From: VXMO01 sp034422835
GTDB lineage: Bacteria > Chloroflexota > Dehalococcoidia > UBA6926
Length of the DNA stretch: 64,000 nt
Assembly: GCA_034422835.1 (NCBI GenBank)
Contig: DAOUJJ010000011.1
Span: 1 to 64,000, forward strand
Direction: 5' to 3'
Of this stretch, positions 1-7,739 are shown in pieces (the first letter of the stretch is position 1; each line of letters starts with the position of its first letter). The notes under the pieces are model-generated. The model saw nothing but the letters and a program-made list of their open reading frames with translations. It made no database searches and was not told the DNA's origin. A program made the translations under genes and the position numbers.

Positions 1-462
1 CGGCACCGGATCCTCTTCGATCCGGCGCCACTTGATGAGCGTCCATTCCGGAGTGACGTCTTCGAAGACGGCCTCAACACGCTGATTCACCGGGAGCAGC
101 GCAGGGTTCTCACGGTACTCCTCAGGTTCGACGTCAGCCATGTTCCCGACCATTCGAACGCCCTCATCCAGTTCGATGAGGACCTGCGCCTGGGGCATGA
201 ACTCACCAAAGGTTGGGACGGCAGGCTGATAGACCGTTGTGTATGAGTGGATGCGACCCTTGCCGCTCGCTTTCGTCCAGATCAGGTCGTCGCCATGACC
301 CCAACACGTGGGGCATGCCTCACGGGGGTAGAAGATGAAGTTGCTGCACCGCTTGCAGTGCTGGAGCCAAAGCTCGTGGCGCTTTGTTCCGGCCCAGAAG
401 GGCGCGGAAATCTCAGGATTCAAATGCGGCCGTGGAACCGGCCTTCTGTATTCGCTCGTCAT
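1..462 (-). CDS. Zn-ribbon/OB-fold protein of the DUF35 family, partial at the left edge
   Basis: The first 154 codons are present and the gene runs off the window with no stop. A zinc ribbon with cysteines at residues 36, 39, 50 and 53 (CKRC and CPTC) is followed by an OB-fold-like stretch (residues about 60-150) with the family's SYTTVY segment. DUF35 proteins are non-catalytic partners of thiolase-like enzymes and are usually encoded directly beside them. Here the start lies 39 bases after the stop of a thiolase gene on the same strand, so the two form an operon. The ATG at 462 begins the MTSEYRRPVP sequence. The family is clear; the substrate of the complex is not. Confidence 0.85.
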   Translation of the reverse strand, partial: MTSEYRRPVPRPHLNPEISAPFWAGTKRHELWLQHCKRCSNFIFYPREACPTCWGHGDDLIWTKASGKGRIHSYTTVYQPAVPTFGEFMPQAQVLIELDEGVRMVGNMADVEPEEYRENPALLPVNQRVEAVFEDVTPEWTLIKWRRIEEDPVP

Positions 463-501
463 GGCTGTCTAACTCCCGGCGGCCTTCATCCGGCTTTTTC
501 T

Positions 502-1659
502 CTAGAGTGCGTTCTCGGAACCGAGAACCAGCGTGCACATGGTGCTCGCGGTGCCGCCTCAACCGTTCACCAGGCCGAGGTCGTTGCGGGCAATCTGCCG
601 AACGCCCGCCTTGCCCATAATCTGGCGCGCGCCCTCAACGACGTGGCGGAATCCGCCGGCGAGACCCGGCTGGCCGCTGGAGAGCTGGCCGCCGTCCGTG
701 TTGATGGGGAACTCGCCGTTGTAGCGGGTGTCCGTCGATTCAAAGAAGGCTCCAACTTCGCCCTTGGGCATCAGTCCCGCATCTTCCAGGCTCACGGCAT
801 GGAGAATGGTGTATCAATCGTAGAATTGGGCGAATTGCATGTCGCGCGGCGTGTAGCCGGACATGGTGATGGCGGTGGGGGCGGACCGGGCGACGGGCGT
901 TTCCGTCAGTTTGTCACGCATCCAACCCATGAGCGGATCGGTCGCGACGCCTGCGCCGAGAATATAGACGGGTCGATTCAGGCTGTGCCGGGCGAGCTCT
1001 GCGCTCGTCACCACGACAGCCGCCGCGCCGGCGCACGGCATCACGGTTTCAAGCAGCTTGATGGGGTAATTGATAAAGCGCGAGTTCATCACGTCGTCAT
1101 GCGTGATGGGCTGCCCCTTGAAAACGGAGTTGGGGTTCTCCAGCGTGTTGAATCGCTCGTTGACGGCCATCTGGGCCATCTGCTCTTCCGTGGTGCCGTA
1201 CTCCTCCATGTGGCGGACATACATCATGCCGTAGCCGGTATTCGCGCCGGCGGCCATGCCGTACGGCTCTTCAAACTCCGATCTCGCGCTGGGAGGCCCG
1301 CCGGTCTCTGGTGGGATGGCGGGGTTGCGCGCCGTGGCGATGACGACGAGCACATAATTGGCGAGGCCGTTTTGAACGGCCATGGAGGCGAGTGTGACGC
1401 CCGTGGCCCCGCTTGCTCCCATCATGCTCGCGCCGCTCGCGAATCGCGGGCTGATGCCGAGGTATTCGGACGCGAAGGCCGGGGACACTGCCCCGCCCTC
1501 AGTAACAAGTCCGTCTATATCCGAGAAGCGAAGATGAGCGTCATGGATAGCGATGCGGGCCACGTCACCCATGAGGCCAACCATTGAACGACCGAACGTT
1601 GCGCGGGTTGTGGGCAACTCGCCGATTCCGATGATCGCTGCTTCACCACGAAGACTCAT
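502..1659 (-). pseudogene. Thiolase-like acetyltransferase interrupted by two in-frame TGA codons
   Basis: From the ATG at 1659 one frame runs 386 codons to a TAG at 502-504, the normal length for thiolase/lipid-transfer-type acetyltransferases, with no frameshift. Two TGA codons interrupt it. Codon 282 (814-816) sits in YD-stop-YTI, where relatives I recall carry YDCYTI. Codon 367 (559-561) sits in VNG-stop-GGT, within the C-terminal glycine-rich thiolase motif. Sequence between and after the stops is well conserved (FESTDTRY, FPINTDGGQL, CTLVLGSE). The downstream DUF35 partner is intact. It may be a recent pseudogene, a sequence error or a recoded gene. TGA ends many other genes here, so genome-wide recoding is unlikely. 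Confidence 0.8.
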
Positions 1660-1793
1660 ACGTCCACCTTACGGGGGCAACGCCCCCTGCCCCATCGCTA
1701 TGCGGACACGTTACCACCGCGCCGCTCAGATTGGCAAGGATGTATACGGATTCGTTGGTGTGTTTTTGAGCCCCAATTCCCTTGGCACACCCC

Positions 1794-1927
1794 GGTCACC
1801 CTGAGCGCGGCCCCCCGGTCACCCTGAGCTTGTCGAAGGGCCTAAGCGCCGCAGCAAGTGTCATTCCGCCACCACCCGGGTCACCCTGAGCGCGGCCCCC
1901 CGGTCACCCTGAGCTTGTCGAAGGGCC
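1794..1927. repeat. Two direct copies of a 49-bp repeat carrying the CTTGTCGAAGGG core
   Basis: The same 49 bases occur at 1794-1842 and 1879-1927, 85 bases apart. Each contains GGTCACCCTGAG twice and ends in CTGAGCTTGTCGAAGGGCC. Shorter versions of this core occur between genes at 52.8, 56.8 and 60.7 kb. The rest of 1660-1938 shows no gene. Confidence 0.85.
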
Positions 1928-1938
1928 AGGTTGGGCGG

Positions 1939-2397
1939 CTATTCCTCTGCGTAGTGGACCTGCCAGTTGATGCCGAATCGATCCGTGCAGGAGCCGAAGT
2001 AGTCGCCCCAGAACATGTCCTGGAGTTCCATGGTGACCTCGCCGCCGTCCGCGAGAGCGGCAAACACGCGATCCGCCTCTTGACGGCTCGGCGCGGCATA
2101 GCTGACGGAGTAGTTGGAGCCGAAGGTCAGCGGGGGGCCGAACCCGGGCGGCATGTCGCTCCCCATGAGCACGCCATTGCCGATGGGCAGCGAGACGTGC
2201 ATGATCTTGTCGTCCCACCCCTCCGGCATCGGCGGGGAGTCATCGTCGGGCGGCATATCCGCGAACGTCATGACGTTCGAGTACTCGCCCCCAAAGATCG
2301 CTCGATACGCCTCAAACGCCTCCCGGCAGTTGTCCTCAAAGTTGATATAGACGGAAAGCGTGGGAGCCTGCGCTTCACCAGGCTGTTGGTTGGTCAT
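1939..2397 (-). CDS. VOC (glyoxalase/PhnB-like) superfamily protein
   Basis: A 152-residue protein with the PhnB-type fold signature: an N-terminal strand LSVYINFEDN, the FEAYRAIFGGE helix, and a C-terminal WQVHYAE strand. Family members are small metal-dependent or metal-lacking dioxygenase, isomerase or resistance proteins, and the sequence does not show which. The start is the ATG at 2397, preceded by AGAAAGGAA about 12 bases upstream; longer upstream frames are not family-like. It begins 22 bases beyond the stop of the PLD gene on the same strand, so it could be read through from the four-gene operon, but nothing else ties it to that system. Confidence 0.75.
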   Translation of the reverse strand: MTNQQPGEAQAPTLSVYINFEDNCREAFEAYRAIFGGEYSNVMTFADMPPDDDSPPMPEGWDDKIMHVSLPIGNGVLMGSDMPPGFGPPLTFGSNYSVSYAAPSRQEADRVFAALADGGEVTMELQDMFWGDYFGSCTDRFGINWQVHYAEE

Positions 2398-2419
2398 GAT
2401 GGTGGTGGTTCCTTTCTGG

Positions 2420-3274
2420 CTACTGATTCTCAGACGATGGTAGCAGTTCCGGGGCCAACTCACGGAGCCAATTGTGGACGGTTTCCATGTCACGGCGTGC
2501 CAAGTGCAGAGGCAAATCGTACGACGTGGCCAACTCACGAGCAGCATCCACCGCGTCCATGTGCTGAACGCGCAGGACATCCGATGCGTAGGGAGAAGCC
2601 AGGAGAGAAGTAGTCACCAGCCTGCGTAGTGCGTCCGGCAATAGATTGGACTGCAACCCCAAAGCTGCGATATCGCCTTGGGCGCGTCTCGCCTCGTCAC
2701 TTGACGGTATGGCGCTTAACCTGCCGTAGTAGGCTCTGGCGAGATTCTCGAACTCGCGAGTCACCGGTCGCCAATTGAGTTGTTGCCTAACTTGTTGGCG
2801 TTCGACTCTGGGCTCTATTGGCCCAATCGGAACTGCTGCCCAGTATTCATACTCAGCATCCGAAACCGGCCTTGCCCGCCCCAAGAGTTCCGATTCGAAA
2901 GCTCTGTGGTCAAACGCGTCTGACGGCGATGTAAGAATCTCGGTATTTGCGCGTGGCCTCCAACCCATACCGGACAGCGTTAGGTTGGCCGAGCCAATCA
3001 GAATGGTTTCGTCAAATCGATAATATTTGGCATGCAACGTTGGATGCAGCAGAAATTGACCGCCCTGATCGAGGACAATTTGTCGGCACTCCAAGTCTGA
3101 TGCCCCAAGCGCCAAATCTTGGGGTTTCCAACGAGTGATACAGACTAGCTGTGCCGTAGGCGCGAGATTGGTCAACAACTGAATGAGCGCATCAGCTTTA
3201 ATATAGGGCGCTGCCACAGTCAACGTTTCTGCAGTCGAGATGGCTGCAAGCAACTCACGACTGACGTTATACAT
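2420..3274 (-). CDS. PLD-superfamily (HKD) nuclease-like protein, operon gene 4
   Basis: A 284-residue protein with one phospholipase-D-type motif: H81, K83 and D88 in HAKYYRFD, followed by ILIGSANLTLSG, the usual GSxN segment of the family. A single HKD motif implies action as a dimer. Proteins of this kind include nucleases such as Nuc and the PLD subunits of DISARM and other defence systems. Residues about 150-284 form a helical C-terminal part with no motif I recognise. The start ATG overlaps the end of the GHKL gene by 8 bases (ATGTATAA), so translation is probably coupled. Nuclease activity is inferred. Confidence 0.8.
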   Translation of the reverse strand: MYNVSRELLAAISTAETLTVAAPYIKADALIQLLTNLAPTAQLVCITRWKPQDLALGASDLECRQIVLDQGGQFLLHPTLHAKYYRFDETILIGSANLTLSGMGWRPRANTEILTSPSDAFDHRAFESELLGRARPVSDAEYEYWAAVPIGPIEPRVERQQVRQQLNWRPVTREFENLARAYYGRLSAIPSSDEARRAQGDIAALGLQSNLLPDALRRLVTTSLLASPYASDVLRVQHMDAVDAARELATSYDLPLHLARRDMETVHNWLRELAPELLPSSENQ

Positions 3275-5132
3275 CCGACGGAATGTCGCCTACTTGACGT
3301 CGCTCTAGGAATCTGTTGACGTACCTGCCCCAATCGTTCGCGACTCGCTGAACCTCACGGCGCTTTGCGTCAGGTGCTGCATAGTCCTCCATTTGGGCCC
3401 ATCCAAGCAAGAGCAATCTAACGATCACGGCTGCGGACCACAGAGGGTCCCCCGACACATCGACATCTGCGTTGTTCAGTTTGTCTTCAATAAGGCTAAT
3501 GTGGCGATATAATTCATGATTCATGTTGAGTCCCACGTGAAGGGTTCCGGCGATTGACTCGACATCGAACATCTCGTCCCCACGTAAGTTCTTTGCCGCA
3601 AAATGAAATATGCGTCGCTTTTCGATTGTCTCGTTAGCCAGTTTTTCGGCAGCCTCTGCAGACTGTCCTTGCTCCGTAAAGGCTTTAGCAAGGATATCCC
3701 TTCGCTCTGACTCGGAAGTTGTCTCTCGTTCCACATCGGTAGTAGACCGCTGTTCTCGACCTTGGTCTATTTCCTCAATGTGGACATCTGACGCATTCTG
3801 TTCGGCCTCTTCTGCGGGCGTGGCAGGGCCACTTGGTTTCGGCTTAGGTCTCCTCATGTTGTCATACATGGTGTCAATGCGCGCACGCATCGACCTAATC
3901 CGCCGCATTATCGATTCAACTAGACGATACATCTCGTCATCGTCCAGCATTTGCTCTTCCAAGGTTGCTTGTCGATTTTGTTCAGTACCACTGAGATCTC
4001 TAACAGCTTGAGTAAAATTCGCAACCATTTGTTTGTTGTGATCAACACCAAAAAACTCATCAAGTCCGCGGCCGAATTCCACTTGCACGCCCCACCAACG
4101 ATTCTGGGGTTCGTTGGATTCTCCACCCAAGCGTCGAAACCGCTCTTCGAGGAGAATCTCGCGGCCCTCACGGAGCACGGATACACCAATGTTGCGTCCA
4201 GCATGTCGCCCGTAGTTGGTAGCGCCAGGATTCCTACCAACAGAGAGCTCTGGCTCTAATACATCCGCCTTTACAAGGGAATACCTGACTGTCACTTTCT
4301 GTTCTGTGCCATCTACAACAACAAGATGTTCGTCGGAGTCCTCCTCTATGAACATGGGGGATTCGTTCCACGGGGCAGGAGTAGTCGACGGGAACATAAG
4401 GTACATAGGGTCGTTAGGAACGAATGCAGTTTCAAAATTCGGCTCGCGCGGAGAAACAGACAGAAAGCTACTGCCACGGATTCGACAGAGCCTCTGATCT
4501 AACCACATCCGGTGAATTCTTCCAATTTCTCTTTGGCAATGCTCAATAACGGTGCGACCCTGCCGCCATTTGACCTTGTCAAGGTTAGTCCACACGACAA
4601 GCGTACCTGATCTGCTTTCCCAAATCTTAGAGTCTGCTGCCTGCAACCACCTCTCGGGTATTGGGGTGGCATTGTCGGGAATCGGTACTTGATGATCACC
4701 TGCCTCAATCTGGTCAGCGTCTATATAATTATGCAAACAAGAATCTATACCGTCCTGCCAAGTCCAGACGTCTACTCTCTTGCACTGCGACATCGACGCG
4801 GTGGGTAGCCCCATGCCGTACTTGCCTATCCCTCTACGTGCGAAGTACTTAGCTGTCTGACCAAATTTCAAGGCGTTAAACAACGTTGTAAAGTCCATGC
4901 CATTACCGTTGTCCACAACTGCCAAGGCTTCAAGCCCAACTCTTTTCCTCTGCTGGACTAAATCAGCCGATTCAGCACAAAGTAACTCTACCTGCCCGGC
5001 TCCTGCCTCAATCGAGTTATCTATCAACTCAGCTATGGCATAGGCAGAGTTGTTATATCGGCTATCCCTTAGCGCCCTGACCGTGAAATAGCCATCGAAT
5101 AATCTTCGATCTAGGTCGTCAGTATCAATCAT
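3267..5132 (-). CDS. MORC/Hsp90-type GHKL ATPase, operon gene 3
   Basis: A 621-residue protein. The GHKL ATP-binding motifs are complete: N-box E35 with D38-N39 (ELIDNS), G1 box D74-NGNG-M, and G2 box GIGKYGMG at residues 101-108. The middle resembles the transducer region of MORC-like proteins. Residues about 460-510 are charged and low-complexity, followed by a helical C-terminus. Such ATPases clamp DNA or partners on ATP binding, and bacterial MORC relatives occur in restriction-like operons. The start is the ATG at 5132, because it overlaps the helicase stop as ATGA. A longer frame from 5228 would overlap the helicase gene by 100 bases. Confidence 0.85.
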   Translation of the reverse strand: MIDTDDLDRRLFDGYFTVRALRDSRYNNSAYAIAELIDNSIEAGAGQVELLCAESADLVQQRKRVGLEALAVVDNGNGMDFTTLFNALKFGQTAKYFARRGIGKYGMGLPTASMSQCKRVDVWTWQDGIDSCLHNYIDADQIEAGDHQVPIPDNATPIPERWLQAADSKIWESRSGTLVVWTNLDKVKWRQGRTVIEHCQREIGRIHRMWLDQRLCRIRGSSFLSVSPREPNFETAFVPNDPMYLMFPSTTPAPWNESPMFIEEDSDEHLVVVDGTEQKVTVRYSLVKADVLEPELSVGRNPGATNYGRHAGRNIGVSVLREGREILLEERFRRLGGESNEPQNRWWGVQVEFGRGLDEFFGVDHNKQMVANFTQAVRDLSGTEQNRQATLEEQMLDDDEMYRLVESIMRRIRSMRARIDTMYDNMRRPKPKPSGPATPAEEAEQNASDVHIEEIDQGREQRSTTDVERETTSESERRDILAKAFTEQGQSAEAAEKLANETIEKRRIFHFAAKNLRGDEMFDVESIAGTLHVGLNMNHELYRHISLIEDKLNNADVDVSGDPLWSAAVIVRLLLLGWAQMEDYAAPDAKRREVQRVANDWGRYVNRFLERRQVGDIPSDV

Positions 5133-6400
5133 TTGGTTGACCACAACGCCTCCCAGTTCTTGAATGCATCTGTCACCGAGCCGAACCCCGGCAGATTCAT
5201 GTCCACCACTGTTAGTATTTCGGCCCACCTGGTTCCACCGACATTTGGCCCGCGCAAGGCCCTTCCTACCATCTGTGAATACAGAACCAGGGATTTCGTT
5301 GGCCTAGCGATAATCACGCAAGTAGTCTTAGGGGCATCGAATCCAGCTGTAAGTACGCCGTAATTCAAGATGATTCTGCCTTGAGCGGAGTCCTCTCTAT
5401 ACCGGCGTATTATTTCTGAACGTCTCTCCGGCGGCGTCTCCGCTGTTATCGCACTTGCATCAATGCCAATCACACGCAATAGGTCTTCGCACTTGTGAGC
5501 ACTCTCGACTGACGGGCAAAAGACGATTACACGTCGGTGTCGTGCTATGGCCTCTTTTGCCCACTCCACGATCTTGCGGTTTCGTGCTTCATCCTGCCCC
5601 AATTTGTCCAGAATTTCTTTGGAATAATCGTCTTCTAGTGCGCTTTCTATCGGGACACCATCACCAGGAAATTCTCGCGTAACAAAGTGTGGCTCGGAGA
5701 GGTAGCCGCTAGCAATCAAATAAGTGACGGCATTGTCATGGCCTTGAGGGTCAATTGACACTTTTCTTTTCGCGAACATGTCCGCAAGAGTGTAGTCCTC
5801 ATCACTCAATGTGGCCTGTCTGCCCGGAGTAGCAGTTAGTCCCAACAGTGGCGTTGCAGCGCCAATCAACTGCTCCGTCAAGAATGCATACGTTCGGGCA
5901 ACAGCTTGGTGCGCCTCATCAAATACGACGCCGGCTGCCCTCTTAGCCAAGCGTGGGCTCCACACACTATCCCGGCGTGCAACACCCCACAATTTCGAAA
6001 GTCCCGCGACCAAGAAGCCTCCAGGCAAATCTCCTAGATCTTGTTGATGTTCGCCCCAGTAGTGGCTTACTGTCGCTTCTCTGGTGCCCAAGTGTCTCCA
6101 AGCTCTTTCCAATGCCTCTGCCGCTTGCTCGCAGAGCTCCTCGGTGGAGGCCAGCCAAATGACCAAGGCATCCTTTTCATCGCGACCATTGAGCATATGG
6201 CACGCGACATGAGTGGCTATCCGCGTCTTACCGGCGCCGGTTGGTAAGTGCGCCACAACGCGACGCTCAGGCATTTCGAGCGCCGCCAGAATGTCACGGT
6301 AGACTTGGCGTTGGTAGGGATGTAGGCCGTAGGCAGGCTCTACCGTAGAGGTATCAGACGCCACAGTGTCCTTCGCATTCATCCTCAAAGAGACCGTCAT
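5129..6400 (-). CDS. SF2 DEAD/DEAH helicase, operon gene 2
   Basis: A 423-residue superfamily 2 helicase/translocase. Visible motifs are Q-like HPYQRQVYRDI (about 27-37), Walker A PTGAGKT (53-59), DEAH (161-164), LTATPGR (188-194), an IIL-N-YGVLTAGFD segment in the second RecA domain, and motif VI QMVGRALRG near the C-terminus. It has only the two RecA domains, so nuclease or DNA-reading functions must come from partners. It overlaps the PP-loop gene by 47 bases if the ATG at 6400 is used, or by 29 if the ATG at 6382 is used. Its stop overlaps the GHKL start (ATGA). Direct strand-separation activity is inferred. Confidence 0.88.
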   Translation of the reverse strand: MTVSLRMNAKDTVASDTSTVEPAYGLHPYQRQVYRDILAALEMPERRVVAHLPTGAGKTRIATHVACHMLNGRDEKDALVIWLASTEELCEQAAEALERAWRHLGTREATVSHYWGEHQQDLGDLPGGFLVAGLSKLWGVARRDSVWSPRLAKRAAGVVFDEAHQAVARTYAFLTEQLIGAATPLLGLTATPGRQATLSDEDYTLADMFAKRKVSIDPQGHDNAVTYLIASGYLSEPHFVTREFPGDGVPIESALEDDYSKEILDKLGQDEARNRKIVEWAKEAIARHRRVIVFCPSVESAHKCEDLLRVIGIDASAITAETPPERRSEIIRRYREDSAQGRIILNYGVLTAGFDAPKTTCVIIARPTKSLVLYSQMVGRALRGPNVGGTRWAEILTVVDMNLPGFGSVTDAFKNWEALWSTK

Positions 6401-7223
6401 CCTCCAGTGTGCCCGCGGCGATTGCAGTTACCGCGCTTTCGAGCGGCTGCCGGGTTCTATGCAGATAGGGACGCCCTGCCAGAACTTGACGTACTGGGTT
6501 GCGCGTAGACTTGCGGAGCCAGCGATCAAATTTGACTGCTTCATCAAAGCTATCCGGCTCCATTTCCCACATTTCGCGCCAGTGGGCATCAGATCGATAA
6601 GGGCAAATGACACAAGCCGACCTAGGCAGATGTCGATCAGGGTATTCACTCTCAAACCAGTCGAGACAGTCCTGACGCGACATGCCGATGTCAATCAGCG
6701 GCCATTTATGCACCGTCCACGGCTCACGGCTTGGCTTCATTCGCAAAATCTCATCCGTTGAGATTCCGAGCCACATTTCTGCATGAGTGTTCTTCGGAAA
6801 CGGGCGCCCGCGTTTTCCTCCAGCCCGTTCTCTAACCGCTCGGTGGATAGGCCGAATTTTATAGTGATTCGTGCATTGGCGGCGCAGAATGCCCGCCCCG
6901 CCATCGGGATTGGTAACGAACATTGGAACGTCAACAAAGTCATGCCCGGACACAGTCTTGGCGCGCCTCAAATTTTCTTTGAGATTGCCATCACTCACCC
7001 GAATGAGTTCGAAATCAAGCTGTGTTTCCAGCCAATCCAGATGCTGGTAAACATAGTCTGGTTCCCACCCGGTATCAGCGAATACCGCGATATCTGGTTT
7101 CTCATAGCCTGCATCGACAAGCCGCTGGTCACCTCGCGATAGGAGCAACGCAAGCACGGAGCTTTGGACTCCCGCGCCAAGGCTCAATGCTCTATAGGTC
7201 GCTACGCTACCCTGGTCAGGCAT
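6354..7223 (-). CDS. PP-loop ATPase of the PAPS-reductase/DndC-like type, operon gene 1
   Basis: A 289-residue protein with the N-type PP-loop S14-LGAGVQS-S22, the FADTGWEP segment that follows it in PAPS-reductase-like proteins, and cysteines in RRQCTNHYK and SACVICPYR. These can ligate an iron-sulfur cluster as in DndC-type enzymes. The tail ECEGHCGV adds two more cysteines. Family members adenylate substrates in sulfur transfer; DndC takes part in DNA phosphorothioation. No dndA, dndB, dndD or dndE is nearby. The ATG at 7223 is chosen for the strong GGGGAGG about 9 bases upstream; a GTG at 7229 is too close to it. It is the first gene of the overlapping operon. Confidence 0.82.
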   Translation of the reverse strand: MPDQGSVATYRALSLGAGVQSSVLALLLSRGDQRLVDAGYEKPDIAVFADTGWEPDYVYQHLDWLETQLDFELIRVSDGNLKENLRRAKTVSGHDFVDVPMFVTNPDGGAGILRRQCTNHYKIRPIHRAVRERAGGKRGRPFPKNTHAEMWLGISTDEILRMKPSREPWTVHKWPLIDIGMSRQDCLDWFESEYPDRHLPRSACVICPYRSDAHWREMWEMEPDSFDEAVKFDRWLRKSTRNPVRQVLAGRPYLHRTRQPLESAVTAIAAGTLEDDGLFEDECEGHCGV

Positions 7224-7254
7224 AATCACTCACCTCCCCGCACCTTGAGTTATT

Positions 7255-7267
7255 AGGGTATCACCCT
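7255..7267. promoter_or_regulatory. Small inverted repeat upstream of the four-gene operon
   Basis: AGGGTATCACCCT forms 5-base arms around three bases, 32-44 bases before the PP-loop gene start. It could be an operator for the operon or a weak 3' structure. No clear -35/-10 pair is visible beside it. Confidence 0.3.
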
Positions 7268-7277
7268 GCACTCGCCC

Positions 7278-7679
7278 CTACACCGCCGCTGCCCCTGCCA
7301 CCGCGCACTCCTCATCCTGCTCGCCGGTGCCGCCGCCGACGCCGACTGCGCCGATGACCTCGCCGTCCTTCTCAATCGGCACCGCGCCTATGCTCAGGAT
7401 CATGTGGTCGCCCTCGCCTGCCTTGATGCCCTGGAAGATCGGCCAGTCGGCCCTCTCCTGGAAGAACCCGCTGGGCCGACCGAACGCCGCGGATGCGATC
7501 GCCTTGCCGTGCGAGCCGTAGACGCTCGCCCAGATCGCCCCGTCCATCCGCGCAAAGGCGACCAGCCGCCCTCCCGCGTCCACGACGGCGATGCCCATCT
7601 TCGTCCCCTGCTCGTCAGCCTTTGCAGCCGCCGCCGCGATGACCGTGTTCGCCTCATCCAACGTGATTGAACGTGCCAT
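7278..7679 (-). CDS. GlcG/HbpS family protein
   Basis: A 133-residue protein of the GlcG/HbpS fold: ITLDEANTVI at the N-terminus, MGIAVVDAGGRLVAFARMDGA, a Gly-rich GAVGVGGGTGEQDEECA close to the end. Members bind haem or cobalamin-like ligands or are of unknown function in glycolate loci. The ATG at 7679 has AAAGGAGA about 8 bases upstream, so the longer frame from 7718 is not needed. It sits between the defence-like operon and a SulP transporter, all on the same strand, without obvious functional link. Confidence 0.85.
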   Translation of the reverse strand: MARSITLDEANTVIAAAAAKADEQGTKMGIAVVDAGGRLVAFARMDGAIWASVYGSHGKAIASAAFGRPSGFFQERADWPIFQGIKAGEGDHMILSIGAVPIEKDGEVIGAVGVGGGTGEQDEECAVAGAAAV

Positions 7680-7739
7680 TTCCGTGTCTCCTTTCGGTGT
7701 TCCGCGTTGTGGGTTCATGGTAGCGGATATGAGGACGCG

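Noticed and set aside
247..1587. Plus-strand 446-codon open frame
   Set aside because: It is antisense to the thiolase gene, whose minus-strand product is clearly conserved; the plus-strand product has no recognisable fold.
1939..2397. VOC protein as fifth member of the defence-like operon
   Set aside because: Spacing allows co-transcription, but there is no gene overlap and VOC proteins are widespread singletons.
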